64,000 nt of DNA from an uncultured Eggerthellaceae bacterium. Lineage in GTDB: Bacteria > Actinomycetota > Coriobacteriia > Coriobacteriales > Eggerthellaceae. Below, piece after piece: positions 51,032 through 59,633 of the stretch. Positions within the stretch are counted from its first letter, which is position 1; the number at the start of each line of letters is the position of its first letter. The notes under the pieces were generated by a model that did no database searches, had not been told where the DNA came from, and saw only the letters and a program-made list of their open reading frames with translations. Position numbers and translations under genes: made by a program. Location: positions 36,182-100,181 of the forward strand of contig CATKXW010000004.1 of the NCBI GenBank assembly GCA_949840905.1. Direction: 5' to 3'.

Positions 51032-51934
51032 TCACGCCTCTTCCAGTCCGAGCCGTTGGCGCATGGCGCGCTCAGCCCACGCTAACACGACGCGGTCTAT
51101 GAGCAGGCCCACTAGGCATATGATGGTGATGCAGGCGAAAGACCCCATGTAATCGAGCAGGTCGCGGGTGAGCTGGATGGAGTAGCCCAGGCCCACGCCG
51201 GTGCCCACGATCATCTCGGCGGCGATGAGCACGCGCCATGCTGAGGACATGCCGAGGCGCAGGGCGTTCACGATGCTAGCGCTGGCTTGGGGCACCAGCA
51301 CGCGACAGAAGATGGCAGCTCCGCTCGCGCCCATCATCTTGGCGGCCTGCACCAGTACAGGCGGCACCATGCGGATGCCGCTGGACACGCCGATGGTGAT
51401 GACCATGGACGACACCGCGAAGATGATGAACACCGCCGAATCGTCGCCCAAGCCGAACATGAGGATGGCCACGGGAAGCCACGCAAGGCCGGGGATCATC
51501 TGATAGATGGACACCGGCACCATGCCGATGGCGTAGATGCGCCCGAAATACCCCAGCACCGATCCCAGCACGATGCCCACCACCATGGCCAAGGCGAAGG
51601 CCACCAGCAGATGCTGGATGCTGGCGAGCAGGTGCTCGTAGATGGAGTGGCCATAAAGGGAGCGCCCCGCGAAGAGGTATTCGCCCAGGCGCTCGAAGGT
51701 CTCAAGAGGATAGGGAAAGCCGAGGGGAGAGCCGTTGCTGTTGAGGACGAGCGCGAAGACCTCCCATATCAGCAGCCCGATCGCGAGGCCTAACAATACC
51801 TGAGATGCTACCTTGAGGCCATGGCGGCCGTGCAAGGAGCGGACCGGTATCACCGATGCGTTCGCGGGCGCTTCGGCCAGAGCCTGCGCTAAGGCGCGTT
51901 CGTCGGCGCTTCGATGGACGGGGCGGTCGGGCAT
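51032..51934 (-). CDS. ABC transporter permease, NitT/TauT family
   Basis: A 300-residue permease with six helices. The EAA motif is in VLVQAAKMMGASGAAIFCRV, and FIIFAVSSMVITIGVSSG is typical of the SsuC/TauC family. A longer hydrophilic N-terminus (about 40 residues) precedes the first helix. First gene of the three-gene operon on the minus strand, divergent from an MFS gene. Confidence 0.92.
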   Translation of the reverse strand: MPDRPVHRSADERALAQALAEAPANASVIPVRSLHGRHGLKVASQVLLGLAIGLLIWEVFALVLNSNGSPLGFPYPLETFERLGEYLFAGRSLYGHSIYEHLLASIQHLLVAFALAMVVGIVLGSVLGYFGRIYAIGMVPVSIYQMIPGLAWLPVAILMFGLGDDSAVFIIFAVSSMVITIGVSSGIRMVPPVLVQAAKMMGASGAAIFCRVLVPQASASIVNALRLGMSSAWRVLIAAEMIVGTGVGLGYSIQLTRDLLDYMGSFACITIICLVGLLIDRVVLAWAERAMRQRLGLEEA

Positions 51935-52311
51935 GATCTAGGTCTCGTGTTCTGCGGTCGTGGGCTGCTAAGTTCCTATCAAATAGTAGTGCATATCATA
52001 TAGTAGGCCCACCATGTGGCTCCGATCGACCAGAATGCTGTATGTGTCCATCATGGTCGCGAGCGGTCGATGAGGGGGAGGGAAAGAGCCTGCTCGGAGG
52101 CTTCCGCAGCGGCTCGTTTTCTGTTGCCGGCTCGACGTGCGCTTCTGCATGGTCGCACGATCGCAGTGGTGACGACTCGGTAACGGGACGGTCATGGTTC
52201 GGTTGCGGAGCGCACCTGGTCGCGCTCGATGGCCTTGTCGAGGGCTATGGTGGAAAGCGGTTCTTCCTTTCCTTAAGATCCTTCGAGAGCCCGTGGAAGC
52301 GTAGTGACGCG
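51935..52311. promoter_or_regulatory. Divergent control region between the ABC operon and MFS gene
   Basis: A 377-base region without a gene. At 51980-52010 there is an AT-rich block with ATAGTAG repeated at 51983-51989 and 52000-52006 (17-base period), containing TATAGT (plus) and TATGAT (minus) boxes that could serve promoters for both genes. The rest shows nothing recognisable. Confidence 0.45.
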
Positions 52312-53799
52312 ATGGAGACCAGAGCGAGTAGAACGGCGGCGCCTTCCGGGCGCACCCCGTGGGCGCTGATCGTCTTCTTGTTCGCATGCAACTTGCTCGC
52401 GTCGTTCATGCAGTCGATCATGAACATCGCCCTGGATCAGGTGTCCACCGATTTCCACGTGCGGCTCGCGGAGGCGAATCTGGTCATCATCGTGTTCTCC
52501 ATCGTGGCGGGCACGGTCATCACCACGGCTGCGTCGGTCATGAAGCGGTTCGGGCTGCGCAAGGTGATGATATTCGGCCTCGTCACCGGCTTGGTGGGCT
52601 CGCTCCTCGGCTTCATCGCCTGGTGCTTTCCGGTGCTGGTGGTGGCTCGTGTGGTGCAGGCGTTCACCACAGGCCTGTACTTTCCCGTCATCAACGAAGC
52701 GCTGCTCATGTTGTCACCGAAGGGGAGGGCAGGAGTGTTGCTGTCGCTGAACAGTGGCATCATCGGCATCGGTCTGGCCTTTGCGCCGCCGGTGGCCGGT
52801 CTGCTCATCACCTATGCGGGGCTACGGGTGCTCTTCTTGGTGCCTGCCATCTTCGCGGCCGTGCTGCTGGTGACGGCTCTCTTCGTGGTGCACGACATCA
52901 GCCCGCGCGAGCAGCGCCCCATCGACGGGCTCAGCATCGTCTTGAGCTTCCTCGGTCTGGGCGCGTTCATGACCGGGCTGAACGAGATGTCTCACTACGG
53001 TCTTGCGATGGTCGGGCTCATGGTGGTCGGGCTCGCCATCATCGTCCTGTTCATCTGGCGTCAAAGACGGCTCGAACACCCCCTGCTGGACATGCGTCCC
53101 TTCAAGACCAGGGCGTTCTCGGTGGGCGAGGGCCTCATCGTGCTCTCTTATATGGGCAGCGTGTATCTGAGCTTGCTGGTGCCGCTGTATCTGGAAGGTG
53201 CCGCGGGCTTCTCGGCGTTCCTGGCCGGCTGCATCCTCGCGGTGCCCATCCTGTGCTACGCCTGCGCCTGCTTCGCGAGCGGGAAGATACTGGGCAAGCG
53301 GGGCGTCTGGCCGTTGGTGCCGGCTGGCTTTCTGGTGGTGCTGGCTGGCTTCGTCACCATGCTGGCCACGCTGTCGCTGCTGAACGCGCTAGTGGTGGCT
53401 GCGTGCACCGCGCTCGTCTACGGCGGCATCGGCATCTTCTATCCGGCGGTGAAGAGCGTCGATCTGGAAGTGCTGCCGCCGGCGCTGTCGTCGAACGGGT
53501 CGGCCATCCACTCCACGGTGGTGCAGGTGGCAGGTTGCATCTCCTCGGCGCTCTATGTCGGTATGATGTCGGGCACCGTGGATGCTCAGCTCGCCGCAGG
53601 CGCTAGCAAGGCCCATGCCTACGCGGTGGGATTCGCCGATACGTTGCCCCTTGAGATAGGCTTCATCGTGGCCGCCATCGTGCTGTCGCTGGTGTACGTG
53701 CGGCTGGTGCGCGCCTACACGCGCTCCCAGGCCGCCGCGGCCGACGCTACACGCGCTCCCAGCGCCCCGGTGGAGGCTCGAGGATTCAGGAAAGCTTAA
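52312..53799 (+). CDS. MFS drug-efflux-type transporter
   Basis: A 495-residue protein with about 14 helices. VVIITTAASV-like motif A region (VITTAASVMKRFGLRKVMIF) and SGIIGIGLAFAPPVAGLLI (motif C) place it in the DHA2 group. It resembles the transporter at 18.1-19.5 kb in plan. The start at 52312 follows a weak GGAAG site. The C-terminal tail repeats DATRAPSAP-like residues. Substrate unknown. Confidence 0.88.
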   Translation: METRASRTAAPSGRTPWALIVFLFACNLLASFMQSIMNIALDQVSTDFHVRLAEANLVIIVFSIVAGTVITTAASVMKRFGLRKVMIFGLVTGLVGSLLGFIAWCFPVLVVARVVQAFTTGLYFPVINEALLMLSPKGRAGVLLSLNSGIIGIGLAFAPPVAGLLITYAGLRVLFLVPAIFAAVLLVTALFVVHDISPREQRPIDGLSIVLSFLGLGAFMTGLNEMSHYGLAMVGLMVVGLAIIVLFIWRQRRLEHPLLDMRPFKTRAFSVGEGLIVLSYMGSVYLSLLVPLYLEGAAGFSAFLAGCILAVPILCYACACFASGKILGKRGVWPLVPAGFLVVLAGFVTMLATLSLLNALVVAACTALVYGGIGIFYPAVKSVDLEVLPPALSSNGSAIHSTVVQVAGCISSALYVGMMSGTVDAQLAAGASKAHAYAVGFADTLPLEIGFIVAAIVLSLVYVRLVRAYTRSQAAAADATRAPSAPVEARGFRKA

Positions 53800-53924
53800 G
53801 AGAGGCGACAGTTCGGAAACGGTGGCGCGACCTCCGCCATCTCGGGTCGTTCATAGGGCACCATGTTCCTGCTAACGAAAACGCCGAGCGAGCGCATCGG
53901 CGACGGGACGAGAGGAGGCGCCTC

Positions 53925-54443
53925 ATGTACGAGAACGAACCTGGACAGATCGATCGCGTGGTCAAGCTGGTCACGCCGCTCAGCCGCGCGATAGAAGAAC
54001 GCGATTATCCGAAGCTGTCAGAGGAGGACATGCGCGTGAAGCTCTCGCCCATCGCGTTCGCGGTCACCCAAGAGGCGGCCACCGAGCCGCCGCATTCGAG
54101 CGAGTGGGACAGCAACTTCGATCGGGGCATCTACGTGGACGTGGCTACCGGTGAGCCGCTGTTCTCGTCACGCGATAAGTTCGATGCCGGCTGTGGCTGG
54201 CCGTCGTTCACCAGGCCGCTCGACCAATCGGTCATCGAGAAGTTCCCTGATCACAGCATTCCGTTCATGCCGCGCACCGAGGTGCGCAGCCGCGCCGGAG
54301 ACAGCCATCTTGGTCACGTGTTCGACGATGGGCCACGCGATCGTGGCGGCATGCGTTACTGCATAAACGGCGCGGCCCTTCGGTTCATCCCTGAGGAGTC
54401 CATGCGCTCTCAAGGCTACGGCTATCTTCTTTCGGAAGTGTGA
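53925..54443 (+). CDS. msrB: Peptide-methionine (R)-S-oxide reductase MsrB
   Basis: A 172-residue enzyme that repairs oxidised methionine. KFDAGCGWPSFTRPL, RSRAGDSHLGHVFDDGP and GMRYCINGAALRF, with the catalytic cysteine, are conserved. The four structural zinc cysteines of many MsrB are missing, as in the non-zinc class. AGGAGGCGCC precedes the ATG. Likely part of the oxygen defence of the cell. Confidence 0.93.
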   Translation: MYENEPGQIDRVVKLVTPLSRAIEERDYPKLSEEDMRVKLSPIAFAVTQEAATEPPHSSEWDSNFDRGIYVDVATGEPLFSSRDKFDAGCGWPSFTRPLDQSVIEKFPDHSIPFMPRTEVRSRAGDSHLGHVFDDGPRDRGGMRYCINGAALRFIPEESMRSQGYGYLLSEV

Positions 54444-54453
54444 AGTTCGAAGG

Positions 54454-54486
54454 GCGAGCGAGCGGGATCCGTTCCCGCTCGCTCGC
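54454..54486. terminator. Bidirectional hairpin between msrB and hydrogenase genes
   Basis: GCGAGCGAGCGGGA and TCCCGCTCGCTCGC (14-base perfect arms, 5-base loop), between convergent genes. There is no T-run on either side, so termination may need help. Confidence 0.7.
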
Positions 54487-54509
54487 TCAGGTGCGGAAGG
54501 GTATGGCTG

Positions 54510-56375
54510 CTACCAGCGGGATTGGTCGGTATGGAGCAGGTCGTGGGCGAGATGAGAGAGCGGTTCGCCTAAGAACTCCTCGTAGCAGGTCTGCACGTTC
54601 GGGTTCTCGTGGCTGAAACGGACGGCGCGCTTCTCGTCGAGCCCGTAGAGCACCTGGGCGCGCTCGCCTGCGAGCTCCCGGCCTTCGTGGATGGGCTGAC
54701 CGCCACCGCCCGCGCAACCGCCAGGGCAGGCCATGACCTCGACGAAGTCGTAGGCCACCTCGCCAGAGTCGATGGCATCGAGCAGCTTGCCCGCATTGGC
54801 GAGGCCGCTGGCAACGGCGATGCGCACAGGCGTGCCGCCCAGGTCGAAGGTGCGCTCCTTCCAGCCGTCCCATCCGCGCACGGTTCTGAAAGCGTCGGGG
54901 TCGGGGTTGGTGCCGGTGACCAGGAAATGAGCGCTGCGCAGGGCTGCTTCCATCACGCCGCCGGTAGCGCCGAATATCACCGCAGCCCCCGACCCCTCGT
55001 CCATGGGGTCGTCGAAGGGGATCTCTTCCAGTGTCGCGACGTTCACGTGCAGCAGACGTATCAGCCGTGCCAGCTCGCGCACGGTGATGACGGCGTCCAC
55101 ATCCGGCTCGGCGGTGCGCGTCATGGCCTCCACCGAAGCCTCGTACTTCTTCGCGATGCAGGGCATGCAGGATACGTTGAAGATGCGACTGCCCTGGTAG
55201 TCGCTGCGGTCTGTGGCGCCCAGCTCTGCTGCGGCTGCTAGCCGTGCCTCGTCGTTCGCCCCCTCGCCTACCGGGTTCGTGCTCACGCCGATACCGAGAC
55301 CGGCACCGGCCGCCACGCCCTCGAGAGCAGCGACGCTCTTGGCCGGAGCCATCTTGAGCTTCGGGCCCACGTATTCCTTCAGCAGCGCACCGAATATCTG
55401 TTGGGGCGACTTGGCGCTGGAGAGGTTCGCTATCTTGTCGGGATGATATTCCCGTACATACCGCACCCAGCCCGGGCAGCAGGAGGTGAACATGGGCAGC
55501 TCGCCCTCGCCGTTCAGACGCCGAAGGAACTCGCTGCCCTCCTCCATGATGGTCATGTCGGCGGCGAAGTTGGTGTCGAACACGTAGTCGAACCCGATGG
55601 CCTTGAACGCCGCCGCCAGACGGCCTTCCGTCGCCAGCTCGCGGGGCAGGCTCAGTGCCTCCCACCAGGAGGTGCGCACGGCAGGGGCCACCTGCACCGC
55701 AGTGATCGTTTCGGGGTCGGCCAGCGCATCGAGGATGGCATCCACGTCATCGCGCTCGCGAAGCGCCCCGGTGGGACAGTGGGTGACACACTGGCCGCAC
55801 AGGGTGCAGCCGGCCTCTTCGATGGGAAGACCGCCGTGCACGCCAACATCGAGGCGCGTGGCGCGATTCTGCACATCCCACACATCGCAACCCTGTATCT
55901 TCGCGCACGCTTGCACGCAGCGCAGGCAGCGCACGCACTTCGCGCTGTCGCGTATCAGAGGGAAGCGATCGTCCCAAGGCTTGCGGCGCACCTGCTTCTC
56001 GTAGGGCACTTCCAGTATGTTCAGCTCTTGGGCGAGGCTCTGCAGAACGCAGTTACCGTTGCGAACGCAGGTGGCGCAGGCCACGTCGTGCTGCGAGAGC
56101 AGTAGCGCCACGTTGGTGCGCCGCGATTCCAGCACGCGGGGGGTATCGGTGCGAACGACCATGCCCTCTTCCAGAGGGGCGGTGCAGGCGGCTACCAGAC
56201 GCTCGATGCCCTCCACTTCCACCACGCAAACGCGGCAGGCGCCTATCTCGTTCACCTCTTTGATGCCGCACAGGCTGGGAATGGCGATGCCGGAGCGCCG
56301 CGCGGCCCCGAGGATGGTGGTGCCTTCGGGGCATTGCACCGAGATGCCGTTGATGGTGGCCGTTACCATGAGCAT
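54510..56375 (-). CDS. hydA: [FeFe]-hydrogenase catalytic subunit (HydA/HndD type) with insert
   Basis: A 621-residue protein. N-terminal [2Fe-2S] domain (CGIKEVNEIGACRVC, then CTAP), HisCys3 cluster (HDVACATCVRNGNCVLQ), two [4Fe-4S] (CVRCLRCVQACAK and CTLCGQCVTHCPTGAL), then the H-cluster: L1 TSCCPGW at 297-303, L2 CMPCIAKKYE near 403, L3 MACPGGCAGGGGQP near 549. All cysteines are present. Between L1 and L2 there is an unusual extra stretch of about 50 residues (about 344-396). Start at 56375 after AGGAAGG. It overlaps the flavoprotein gene upstream by 13 bases. No HydE, F or G is in the window. Confidence 0.93.
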   Translation of the reverse strand: MLMVTATINGISVQCPEGTTILGAARRSGIAIPSLCGIKEVNEIGACRVCVVEVEGIERLVAACTAPLEEGMVVRTDTPRVLESRRTNVALLLSQHDVACATCVRNGNCVLQSLAQELNILEVPYEKQVRRKPWDDRFPLIRDSAKCVRCLRCVQACAKIQGCDVWDVQNRATRLDVGVHGGLPIEEAGCTLCGQCVTHCPTGALRERDDVDAILDALADPETITAVQVAPAVRTSWWEALSLPRELATEGRLAAAFKAIGFDYVFDTNFAADMTIMEEGSEFLRRLNGEGELPMFTSCCPGWVRYVREYHPDKIANLSSAKSPQQIFGALLKEYVGPKLKMAPAKSVAALEGVAAGAGLGIGVSTNPVGEGANDEARLAAAAELGATDRSDYQGSRIFNVSCMPCIAKKYEASVEAMTRTAEPDVDAVITVRELARLIRLLHVNVATLEEIPFDDPMDEGSGAAVIFGATGGVMEAALRSAHFLVTGTNPDPDAFRTVRGWDGWKERTFDLGGTPVRIAVASGLANAGKLLDAIDSGEVAYDFVEVMACPGGCAGGGGQPIHEGRELAGERAQVLYGLDEKRAVRFSHENPNVQTCYEEFLGEPLSHLAHDLLHTDQSRW

Positions 56376-58228
56376 GTCCTTCCTCCGCGGAATGCGCCGA
56401 AGCCGAACTGGTCGCACCTCAAGCAGCGATCGGATTCCTGTTGCGCCTCTTGGCCGCTCAGCCCTTGCTCCATGAGGAGGAAGTCGTGGCTGCGCGCGGC
56501 CGCGGTGCGCTCGGTGGTGTTGGAGCGTCCGCAGGCCATGCGGTCGTGGGATGAAGCCGGCGGCACGACCACGTCGGTCTCGATCGTGTGATCGAACCCG
56601 AGGAACGCGTCGATGTTGCGGGCCGCCGCCTTACCAGCTGCGATGGCGCGGATGACCGTGGCCGGCCCGCTCTCGCAGTCGCCGCCGCAGAAGACCCCGT
56701 CCATATCATCGACCTGGCCGAATATGTCGGCCACCATCTTGCCGCGCTGGGTGGGAACGCCCGCTTCGCCCAAGGCAGCGGAATCCACGTCTTGGCCTAC
56801 GGCCATCAGAACGCGGTCGCAAGGGATCACGGTGGCGGGTGCGTCGGCCTTCAGCGGCTTGGGGCGTCCGCGATCGAACGGACCGATCATTTGCGGCTGC
56901 ACCTCCAGGCCGACCACGGCGTCGCCTTCGGTGACGATGCGCACCGGTGCGCTCAGCTCCAAGATCTCGCATCCCTCGGCGATGGCGCCCTCGATCTCTT
57001 CCCGCTGCGCCGTCATGTCGTCGATGCGGCGGCGATACACGACAGTGACGCTCTTCGCGCCCAAGCGCAGAGAGGTGCGCGCCACGTCCATGGCGACGTT
57101 GCCGCCGCCCACTACCACGATGCGCTGGCCGTTGAAGTCATGGAGGAACCCATCGCCGATGGCGCGCAGCATCTGCACGGCCGATAGGACCCCTTCGGCA
57201 TTCTCGCCTTCCAGCCCCAAGGTCTTCTCGGTGTGAGCGCCGATGGCCAGATACACCGCGTCATGGTCGCTTCGCAGCTCCTCGAAGGACACATCCTTCG
57301 GAACGCTGGTGGAAAGACGGACCTCGATGCCTTGGGCGAGCATCCATTCGATCTCGCGATCGAGCTCGGCACGGGGCAGGCGATAGGCGGGGATGCCGTA
57401 GCGCATCATGCCGCCCAGATGGTCGCGCTGCTCGAACACCACGGGCTGATGACCCATGAGGGCCAGGTAGTACGCAGCGGTGAGGCCGGCGGGGCCGCCG
57501 CCCACGATGGCGATGCGCTTGCCGGTGGTCTCGTGATGGAACGGCTTTGCGCCGTCGAGCGCGTGGCCCTGCTCGTCGCAGGCGAACATCTCAGGGGCAT
57601 GGTCCACGGCGAACCGCTTGAGGGCGCGGATGTTGACGGCGTCGTCCACCACGCCACGGCGACAGCCCAGTTCGCACGGGTGCTCGCAGATGAGGCCGCA
57701 GGCCAGCGGGAACGGGTTGTCCTTGCGGATGAGCCGTATCGCGTCCGCATAGCGGCCCTCGTGCACCAAAGCGACGTAGCCGGGGATGTCCACGCGGGCG
57801 GGGCAGCCAGCCTTGCAGGGCACCGCATCGCGGGAGCCGCCATCGCAGATGCCCGTCTTCACGTGATGCTCGAAATCGCTGCGGAAGCCTTCGAGGGCGC
57901 GCATGACCATAGCACCGGCTTCGTAGCCGATGGCGCAGTCGGCGCTCAGGTAAGCGTTGCGTGCCGTGCGTTCGAGCACCGCAAGGTCGCGCTCAGAGGC
58001 GTCGCCGTCGAGCACAGAGCCCGTCAGGGTCTTCATCTGGGCTAAGCCCACGCGGCAGGGGACGCATTTTCCGCAGGATTGCGAGGCGCACAGGCCGACG
58101 AACGCATCGGCCATCTCCACCGGGCAGGTGCCCACAGAGCCCGCCTTGGCTCGTCGGGCCAGCGTGTCGCACAGGTCCTCTACGACAGCTTCCGCTCGGG
58201 TGGGTCGTATGATCTCCATCAGGGCCAT
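56363..58228 (-). CDS. NuoF 4Fe-4S domain fused to GltD-like flavoprotein (hydrogenase partner)
   Basis: A 621-residue electron-input subunit. The N-terminus has SQSCGKCVPCRVGLAQMKTL, the cluster of NuoF; then a glutamate synthase small-subunit-type part with CKAGCPARVDIPGYV, CEHPCELGC, two nucleotide-binding folds (IVGGGPAGLTAAYYLALMG and VVVGGGNVAMDVARTSLRLG) and GGDCESGPATVIRAIAAGK. A Cys-rich end (CLRCDQFGF) follows. It lacks the FMN fold of NuoF. Comparable SfrB-like subunits occur in NADP-dependent hydrogenases and may bifurcate. First gene of the pair; GAGGAGAGCC precedes it. Confidence 0.9.
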   Translation of the reverse strand: MALMEIIRPTRAEAVVEDLCDTLARRAKAGSVGTCPVEMADAFVGLCASQSCGKCVPCRVGLAQMKTLTGSVLDGDASERDLAVLERTARNAYLSADCAIGYEAGAMVMRALEGFRSDFEHHVKTGICDGGSRDAVPCKAGCPARVDIPGYVALVHEGRYADAIRLIRKDNPFPLACGLICEHPCELGCRRGVVDDAVNIRALKRFAVDHAPEMFACDEQGHALDGAKPFHHETTGKRIAIVGGGPAGLTAAYYLALMGHQPVVFEQRDHLGGMMRYGIPAYRLPRAELDREIEWMLAQGIEVRLSTSVPKDVSFEELRSDHDAVYLAIGAHTEKTLGLEGENAEGVLSAVQMLRAIGDGFLHDFNGQRIVVVGGGNVAMDVARTSLRLGAKSVTVVYRRRIDDMTAQREEIEGAIAEGCEILELSAPVRIVTEGDAVVGLEVQPQMIGPFDRGRPKPLKADAPATVIPCDRVLMAVGQDVDSAALGEAGVPTQRGKMVADIFGQVDDMDGVFCGGDCESGPATVIRAIAAGKAAARNIDAFLGFDHTIETDVVVPPASSHDRMACGRSNTTERTAAARSHDFLLMEQGLSGQEAQQESDRCLRCDQFGFGAFRGGRTCSW

Positions 58229-58574
58229 AGGCTCTCCTCATCGTCGATGGCAGTTCGGTGGTCGTCATATCGTGCGGTCGCAGAGAGGGCCGTCTTGCGC
58301 AGGGCAGCGATTTGCTGGAGCGGAATGGGCGAACCGACCGATGCCGCGCTCTTCGATACGCGTCGAACAGGTTTTCCATGATAATCGGAGCCAGCATTTA
58401 TTATGATTACGTCTCGGTCTATCACCTCCAGGGGCGGTGAAGAGACGCTCTCCGCCGCTTTTGCGAGCCACGTCAGGAGGCTTCTTGAAAACAGCGCGTC
58501 GTCTGCTGCGTGGAAGGTCTTCATCGGGCCGATACCGGATCGCTGTCGTTTCTGCCCGCAGGAAAGGAATCGCT
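58229..58574. other. Divergent region without a recognised gene
   Basis: Between the hydrogenase operon and the second binding-protein gene. TATGAT at 58402-58407 is a possible -10 for the plus strand. A bulged hairpin (GGCGG to CCGCC, about 58433-58456) lies in the plus-strand leader; it does not match a riboswitch I know. Confidence 0.4.
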
Positions 58575-59633
58575 ATGGCATCTTCGTTCGTTCCGTCTAT
58601 CCGAGGTTTGCGACGGCTTGTCGCCGGCGTCCTCGCCATGGCTTTGAGCTGCACTGCTCTGGCGGGTTGTGCGCCGGTGGAGCCGGCCGCTCCGAACGCT
58701 CCGGTGCGGGTCGCCTCCCTGAAGGGCCCTACCACCATCGGGCTGGCGCCGCTGATAGCCCAGCAGCGAACTGCCGATAGCAGCGAGGCTGCTGGCACAG
58801 AGAACGCCTATGAGTTCGAGGTGGTGGGCACCGCTGATGAGATCGTGCCGCGATTGTCCTCGGGCTCGGTGGATATCGCGCTGATCCCGGCCAATCTTGC
58901 CGCCACGCTCTATCAGAAGACCGACGGGGCCATCCGCGCCATCGACATCAACACGCTGGGCGTCCTCTATGCGGTCACAGCTGATGAGCAGCTGGTGGCA
59001 AAAGAGGACGTTTCCGTGGCCGATCTGGCGGGCCATACCATATATATGACGGGCAAGGGCACCGTTCCGGAATACACCCTCGCGTTCTTGCTCGATCGCG
59101 CCGGGCTGACCGAGGGTGCGGTGAACATCGAGTTCAAGTCGGAGCCGTCGGAGGTGCTGGCGCTTCTGTCCGCCGACCCGAAAGCAGTGGGCATCCTTCC
59201 GCAGCCTTTCGCGACGGTCGCCGTGGCTCAGGATCCGGCTCTGGCCACCATCATGGATCTGACCGAGCAGTGGGATCGCGCGCTGCTCCCTGACGAAGAG
59301 GGGGCTCTGGTCACCGGCGTGACCGTAGCTCGCACCGACTTCATCGAGCAGCATCCTGAACAGGTCGAGCGCTTCCTCATCGATCACCAACGATCGGTGC
59401 AGACGGTGACGGAAGAGCCGGCTGCATCGGGCGAGCTGTTGGTGGATCTGGGCATCCTCGGCAAGGCCGAGATGGCCGCTAAGGTGGTGCCGCTGTGCAA
59501 CGTCGTGTGTTGGTACGGCAAGGACCTCATGGCTGCGCTTCCTGGCTATCTGGACGTTCTCTACCAGTACGCGCCTGGATCGGTGGGCGGTGCGCTGCCT
59601 GCTGACGAGTTCTATTACTCGCCGGACGCGTAG
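58575..59633 (+). CDS. Substrate-binding lipoprotein, NitT/TauT-like
   Basis: A 352-residue exported protein. The signal ends in ALAGC, so it is lipid anchored. FEVVGTADEIVPRLSSGSVD, IALIPANLAATLYQK, AGHTIYMTGKGTVPEYTLAF and TEQWDRALLPDEEGALVTGV resemble the NMT1/ThiY and taurine-binding protein fold. The start at 58575 follows GGAAAGG. It is transcribed with the fused permease-ATPase, whose start codon may lie inside its 3' end. Confidence 0.88.
   Translation: MASSFVPSIRGLRRLVAGVLAMALSCTALAGCAPVEPAAPNAPVRVASLKGPTTIGLAPLIAQQRTADSSEAAGTENAYEFEVVGTADEIVPRLSSGSVDIALIPANLAATLYQKTDGAIRAIDINTLGVLYAVTADEQLVAKEDVSVADLAGHTIYMTGKGTVPEYTLAFLLDRAGLTEGAVNIEFKSEPSEVLALLSADPKAVGILPQPFATVAVAQDPALATIMDLTEQWDRALLPDEEGALVTGVTVARTDFIEQHPEQVERFLIDHQRSVQTVTEEPAASGELLVDLGILGKAEMAAKVVPLCNVVCWYGKDLMAALPGYLDVLYQYAPGSVGGALPADEFYYSPDA

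Noticed and set aside
58410..58574. Leader of the second binding-protein gene as a TPP or molybdenum cofactor riboswitch
   Set aside because: A GC hairpin is present but the conserved aptamer elements are absent.
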